DNA from: Planctomycetaceae bacterium
GTDB taxonomy: Bacteria > Planctomycetota > Planctomycetia > Planctomycetales > Planctomycetaceae
Direction: 5' to 3'
Assembly: GCA_020426125.1 (NCBI GenBank)
Contig: JAGQQQ010000366.1
Location: 1-9,560, forward strand
DNA length: 9,560 nt
Numbering within the stretch: the first letter of the stretch is position 1; each line of letters opens with the position of its first letter. The translations under genes and the position numbers were made by a program. Below are positions 6,521-9,560 of this stretch, piece after piece. The notes beneath the pieces are model-generated. The model ran no database searches and was not told the origin of the DNA. It saw only the letters and a program-made list of their open reading frames with translations.

Positions 6521-6732
6521 TCACCCGGTTGAGGACACCAATCGGGGATTTCCGGGGTTCTAGTGAAATTTCAAGGGTGTGTCGAGACGAAGTTGGAGCC
6601 ACGTCAACCAACGGCAACACGAGATTTTGTCTGAGGTTGCGGCGAAACTCCCCGGACGACTTCGCCCTGAATGGCAAAATCTTGTCGAGATTCTGAGCGA
6701 ACCGACATCTCCATTCGTCAGTTTGTTGCCGA

Positions 6733-8205
6733 TCAAGCAGAGCCCCTCCCGTCTCCCTCGGTTCTCGCTACCAGAATCAACGCCTGTGCTCCCAAGGCAA
6801 TCCCGATCGGTGCAAAGACGATCGCCCAGCCGGAAAGAACGAAGGGACGGAACCAGCGACCATGTAATTCACGAACTGCGATTCGTGATTCCATCATCCG
6901 AACTCCCATGTCACGGAGTTCCGCCACGACTGTCTGTTCACGTTGCCGGTCTAAGTCCGGATTCGCGGCGGACTTTTCGATGATCAACACGGGAGAGGTT
7001 GCTGACCAACTGCTGGCGATCCCTCGCAACGTCTCTTTCCCCTCGCCGGAGAGTTTCCAAGAGTCGTCCTGAAATTCCGCTTGGCAGAGGATGTACCCGG
7101 CGGCTTCCGAAAGACGCTGCTCTCCGTCCCGAGGATCGATTGACGCCGCCAGGACGAGCATGGCCACGCTTCCGAAAATCGTCCACAACAACGCTCCACA
7201 GCCGAAGGCCGCCATCTGGGATTTGAACTGGCTTCTTTCGGAGGAATCCTCATGTTGAACGACAATCGTTCGTCGTCGTTGCCGAGATCGCTTCGCAGCG
7301 GCTCCGAATTCTCCCAAGCGTGTGACTTCTTCCATCGACCGCAAGGGAACTCCATCTCGAAGGCGGGAGAGAATGCCATGCAATTGATCGAGGATCTCTG
7401 TTTTGACACCATCCTCCAACGAATGAGTTGGGACGTGGGAGTCTGCGGCATCTGAAATTCTCGACGACGCACGAATTGTCACCACGTCCTCCTCGTGGGA
7501 GAGGCGGAGAGTCCATTGCGATTCCGACATGCCTCGCGAGAGAGCCCAGAGAACCTCCGGAATTCGGGAAGAATCCGCAGGCTCCGCTTCCAGTCGGACC
7601 GTGGTCTCTTGGATTTGATCTTCCCCTCGCATCGTCGAATGTTGCGTCACCAATTCGTGGGGGCCGAACAGGGATTCCATCCAGTCGAGATCCTGAAGGA
7701 ACAGGCGATCGCAAAGCGTCCAATCGAATGTCTCGTCATGCGTTGGGGTATGGACTCGCTCGAATTCGACCTTCCAGACCGTTTTGATACCCTGCCGTGA
7801 AAGGTCTTCCAATCGACGGAGTGCAATTGTTCGAACACCGGAAAGAAACAGAGGAGTGACCCATTCCGGGGCATCCTGCCAAGTCGAGGCGAGTTGAAAG
7901 ACACCTTGCGGGCCATCCAGGGAATCGGTGACCACGACGATGGGGACCTTGAGAGTCACAAGTTGACGGACTCCCGCCAGCACTGGTTCGCTCGCTCCGG
8001 AAACAATGAACAGATCGGGAAGGGGATTCTCAAGCAGTTCATCCCAAGAGGGGACCGACAAGACCCCGCTGGGCAACGCGACACTTGCCCAACCCGGTCC
8101 CAAGGACATCTCAGAGGATTCTCGAATGGCCACCAGCACCGGAGTGATTGCCGGGTCACTGGCAAGAAATCCCAACACGGGTCGGTCGTTCCCGTTTCTA
8201 CTCAT
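6733..8205 (-). CDS. Gfo/Idh/MocA-like protein (apparently degenerate) with two C-terminal membrane segments
   Basis: This 490-residue protein resembles Gfo/Idh/MocA oxidoreductases in layout rather than in catalytic motifs. Residues 8-100 read as a Rossmann-like alternation ending in VTLKVPIVVVTDS (83-95), where the family's EKP motif would be. Residues 141-205 resemble the family's central sheet, with DRLFLQDLDWMESLFG (166-181) at the usual 'HDiDllr.l.G' position. VPLRSMEEVTRLGEFGAAAKRS (286-307) followed by RRRTIVV matches the C-terminal helix of the family. No GxGxxG dinucleotide loop and no EKP lysine are seen, so it may not be an active dehydrogenase. Two membrane segments follow, ~334-356 and ~453-480. 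Between them is a ~95-residue soluble segment with a faint OmpA-like feel (RQREQTVVAELRDMGV, 421-436). The predicted topology puts the large N-terminal part in the cytoplasm. The start ATG lies 16 nt after the nth stop, next to a purine-rich GGGGGGACTGGGAG, so translation linked to nth is plausible. The true function is unknown. Confidence 0.72.
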   Translation of the reverse strand: MSRNGNDRPVLGFLASDPAITPVLVAIRESSEMSLGPGWASVALPSGVLSVPSWDELLENPLPDLFIVSGASEPVLAGVRQLVTLKVPIVVVTDSLDGPQGVFQLASTWQDAPEWVTPLFLSGVRTIALRRLEDLSRQGIKTVWKVEFERVHTPTHDETFDWTLCDRLFLQDLDWMESLFGPHELVTQHSTMRGEDQIQETTVRLEAEPADSSRIPEVLWALSRGMSESQWTLRLSHEEDVVTIRASSRISDAADSHVPTHSLEDGVKTEILDQLHGILSRLRDGVPLRSMEEVTRLGEFGAAAKRSRQRRRTIVVQHEDSSERSQFKSQMAAFGCGALLWTIFGSVAMLVLAASIDPRDGEQRLSEAAGYILCQAEFQDDSWKLSGEGKETLRGIASSWSATSPVLIIEKSAANPDLDRQREQTVVAELRDMGVRMMESRIAVRELHGRWFRPFVLSGWAIVFAPIGIALGAQALILVARTEGDGRGSA

Positions 8206-8221
8206 CTCCCAGTCCCCCCGG

Positions 8222-8896
8222 TCAAACGGTCTTGAGTGGGGGCAATCCCACGCGCGGACAATCCTTCAGCAAAGGGCATTTGGGACATTGCGGGCGACGG
8301 GCGATACAGATGCGGCGGCCGTGGTGAATGAGGCGATGAGAAAAGTTGATCCATTCCTTCTTCGGCAGGAGGTCCATCAAGTCTCGCTCGATCTGAACGG
8401 GATCCGTCTTGGTGGTCAGCCCCAATAGCATGCTGATCCGTTTGACATGTGTGTCAACCACAACCCCACTGGAAATGCCGAACCAGGTGCCGAGGACGAC
8501 ATTCGCGGTTTTACGCCCGACGCCAGCGAGTTGCGTGAGCGCCTCCAGATTGGCCGGAATCTCGCCACCATGACGCTCGACAACGGCGACGGCCATCGCC
8601 TTGAGATTCTTGGCCTTGGATCGAAAAAACCCCGTTGACTGAATGACCGACTCAAGGTCTGGCAGAGAAGCTTGCGCGAGGGCCAAGGCGTCCGGATATC
8701 GTTGGAACAGTTGCGGAGTGACCTGATTGACCCGTTCGTCTGTGCACTGGGCGGAGAGAATCGTCGCGCATAACAGTTGAAACGGGTCGTCATGGATGAG
8801 AGCGCACTCCGCGTCACCATAGGTCTTGCGGAGTTTCGTAAGGATCCTGCGGATCCGTTTCTTTCGGTCAACATCGGATTCCCTATGGGCGGGCAT
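8222..8896 (-). CDS. nth: Endonuclease III, DNA-(apurinic or apyrimidinic site) lyase
   Basis: This 224-residue base-excision repair enzyme removes oxidised pyrimidines from DNA and nicks the strand at the resulting abasic site. All family hallmarks are present. LLCATILSAQCTDERVN (41-57) is the conserved N-terminal helix. The helix-hairpin-helix LAGVGRKTANVVLG (123-136) carries the catalytic Lys K129, and VVDTHVKR (146-153) carries the catalytic Asp D148. The 4Fe-4S ligands are C197, C204, C207 and C213 in the exact C-X6-C-X2-C-X5-C spacing. Length is close to the E. coli enzyme (211 residues). The start at 8896 leaves a short basic N-terminal extension before the core; no strong ribosome binding site is visible. 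It is divergent from the DUF309 gene and is followed 16 nt later by the Gfo/Idh-like membrane protein gene, probably in one transcript. Confidence 0.97.
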   Translation of the reverse strand: MPAHRESDVDRKKRIRRILTKLRKTYGDAECALIHDDPFQLLCATILSAQCTDERVNQVTPQLFQRYPDALALAQASLPDLESVIQSTGFFRSKAKNLKAMAVAVVERHGGEIPANLEALTQLAGVGRKTANVVLGTWFGISSGVVVDTHVKRISMLLGLTTKTDPVQIERDLMDLLPKKEWINFSHRLIHHGRRICIARRPQCPKCPLLKDCPRVGLPPLKTV

Positions 8897-9133
8897 GTCG
8901 GCAACGTTCTCTCGGAGGACGGGGAAAACGACTCTGGAAGCGAATTTCTGGAAATAATCTTGGACACAAGTTGTTCGGCAGTTTTAGACTCCGTTTGCCG
9001 AAGTTGAAACCCAGTCCGAAGAATTGTCCCATTCCCTGTGCCGCGGTATACGAACGCTGAGAATGGACATTCTTTCGCGAATGGTCGAAACGACAGGAGC
9101 CCGAAGTTTGTTCGACAATGGGACCGATGCGTG
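8897..9133. promoter_or_regulatory. Divergent intergenic region between nth and the DUF309 gene
   Basis: The two genes point away from each other, so this 237-nt stretch must hold the start signals for both, unless one is read from afar. It includes an A/T-richer patch near 8940-8990. I could not pick out convincing -35/-10 pairs or an operator by eye. Confidence 0.4.
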
Positions 9134-9523
9134 ATGTCTCAAACAGGCGAGCCGGAGCCTCGCTGGCTGGAAGCGATCACCCTGTTCAATGCTGGGGAGT
9201 ATTTTGCGTGCCACGACATCCTGGAGGAGATCTGGTCCGAAGCCGACGAACTGGAACGCCAGTTCTATCAGGGTTTGATCCATGTCGCTGTTTCCCTCCA
9301 CCATTTTGAGGGAGGCAATTTCAGTGGCGCCCGAAAAATGCATGATTCCGCACTCAGATACCTTGCCCCTTATGGAGACGTCCACAATGGTTTGAATCTC
9401 ACATCATTTCACGAACAGTACCATCGCTGTTTCGTACCGCTGTTGAAGCCATGGAGTGAATACCCCTCTGGCATTTGTTTTTCGGTTCATGACGCCCCCC
9501 AGTGGGCGTTGATGACCGAGTAA
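9134..9523 (+). CDS. DUF309 family protein
   Basis: This 129-residue protein has the DUF309 signature. FNAGEYFACHDILEEIW (18-34) contains the conserved His and paired Glu. QGLIHVAVSLHHFEGGNFSG (46-65) followed by ARKM gives the second conserved helix with its GN-GA turn. The family is small, all-helical and found in many bacteria and archaea; its biochemical role is not established. The conserved His/Glu cluster suggests a metal or ligand site, which is inference. The frame is open back to 9038, but the extra 32 residues show no family similarity. ATG 9134, or the GTG just before it at 9131, puts the start a normal distance ahead of the domain. The ribosome binding site is weak. The residues after ~90 are less conserved. 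No signal peptide or membrane segment is present, so it should be cytoplasmic. Confidence 0.9.
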   Translation: MSQTGEPEPRWLEAITLFNAGEYFACHDILEEIWSEADELERQFYQGLIHVAVSLHHFEGGNFSGARKMHDSALRYLAPYGDVHNGLNLTSFHEQYHRCFVPLLKPWSEYPSGICFSVHDAPQWALMTE

Positions 9524-9560
9524 GGTTCGCTATCTCCTTTTCCCTGCTTGTTCTCTCGAT

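Larger units (their letters stand above)
6365..6732. other. Intergenic stretch upstream of the TPR gene and downstream of the Gfo/Idh-like gene
   Basis: No convincing gene is present: the short open frames here (for example minus 6474-6677) have no recognisable domain. Near the TPR gene are an inverted repeat (6419-6433) and two copies of a 12-mer (6450-6461 and 6509-6520). For the gene ending at 6733, a weak A/U-rich hairpin, AATCT/AGATT around a 5-nt loop (plus 6678-6692), is followed on the minus strand by a short T-run. It is a poor candidate terminator about 40 nt after the stop. No promoter with good -35 and -10 boxes could be picked out by eye. Confidence 0.5.

Noticed and set aside
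9038..9133. 32-residue N-terminal extension of the DUF309 protein
   Set aside because: The extra residues show no family similarity, and the shorter protein already contains the entire DUF309 core.

Overview
The window looks like chromosomal DNA from a planctomycete (order Planctomycetales; I cannot name the genus). The reasons are the mix of gene types and the DNA style: a signal-peptide PQQ-type beta-propeller protein with the N-terminal WNQWRGP motif common in that phylum, a TPR lipoprotein with a very long Pro/Gln/Ser/Gly-rich tail, a Gfo/Idh-like protein with membrane segments, moderately GC-rich coding sequence, loosely packed genes with weak ribosome binding sites, and GC-rich hairpin repeats between genes. 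No rRNA, tRNA, CRISPR array, insertion sequence or phage gene is visible.

Layout. Positions 1-95 hold the last codons of a plus-strand gene cut by the window edge, probably an HlyD/RND-type membrane fusion protein. Next on the plus strand come a glycoside hydrolase of GH32/GH43-like fold (200-1747) and a small exported protein of unknown function (1929-2627). The 181-nt gap between these two contains an imperfect hairpin and a GC-rich repeat-like motif. The small exported protein and the minus-strand PQQ propeller gene (2734-3996) converge on a 106-nt spacer that is almost entirely two related hairpins. Upstream of the propeller gene on the minus strand lies the TPR lipoprotein gene (4130-6364). 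A 368-nt non-coding stretch (6365-6732) then carries small inverted and direct repeats upstream of the TPR gene.

The minus strand continues with a membrane protein whose soluble part looks like a degenerate Gfo/Idh/MocA oxidoreductase (6733-8205). Directly upstream of it, 16 nt away, is endonuclease III (nth, 8222-8896), so these two may be co-transcribed. Divergent from nth is a DUF309 protein (9134-9523).

How the genes work together. There is no clear single pathway. The two firm functional assignments are base-excision DNA repair (nth) and carbohydrate cleavage (the glycoside hydrolase). The exported propeller protein, TPR lipoprotein and small exported protein are envelope proteins of the sort that are abundant and poorly characterised in planctomycetes. 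I do not see a convincing new multi-gene system. The best leads are the Gfo/Idh-like membrane protein beside nth, the hairpin pair between the convergent genes, and the atypical active-site region of the glycoside hydrolase.
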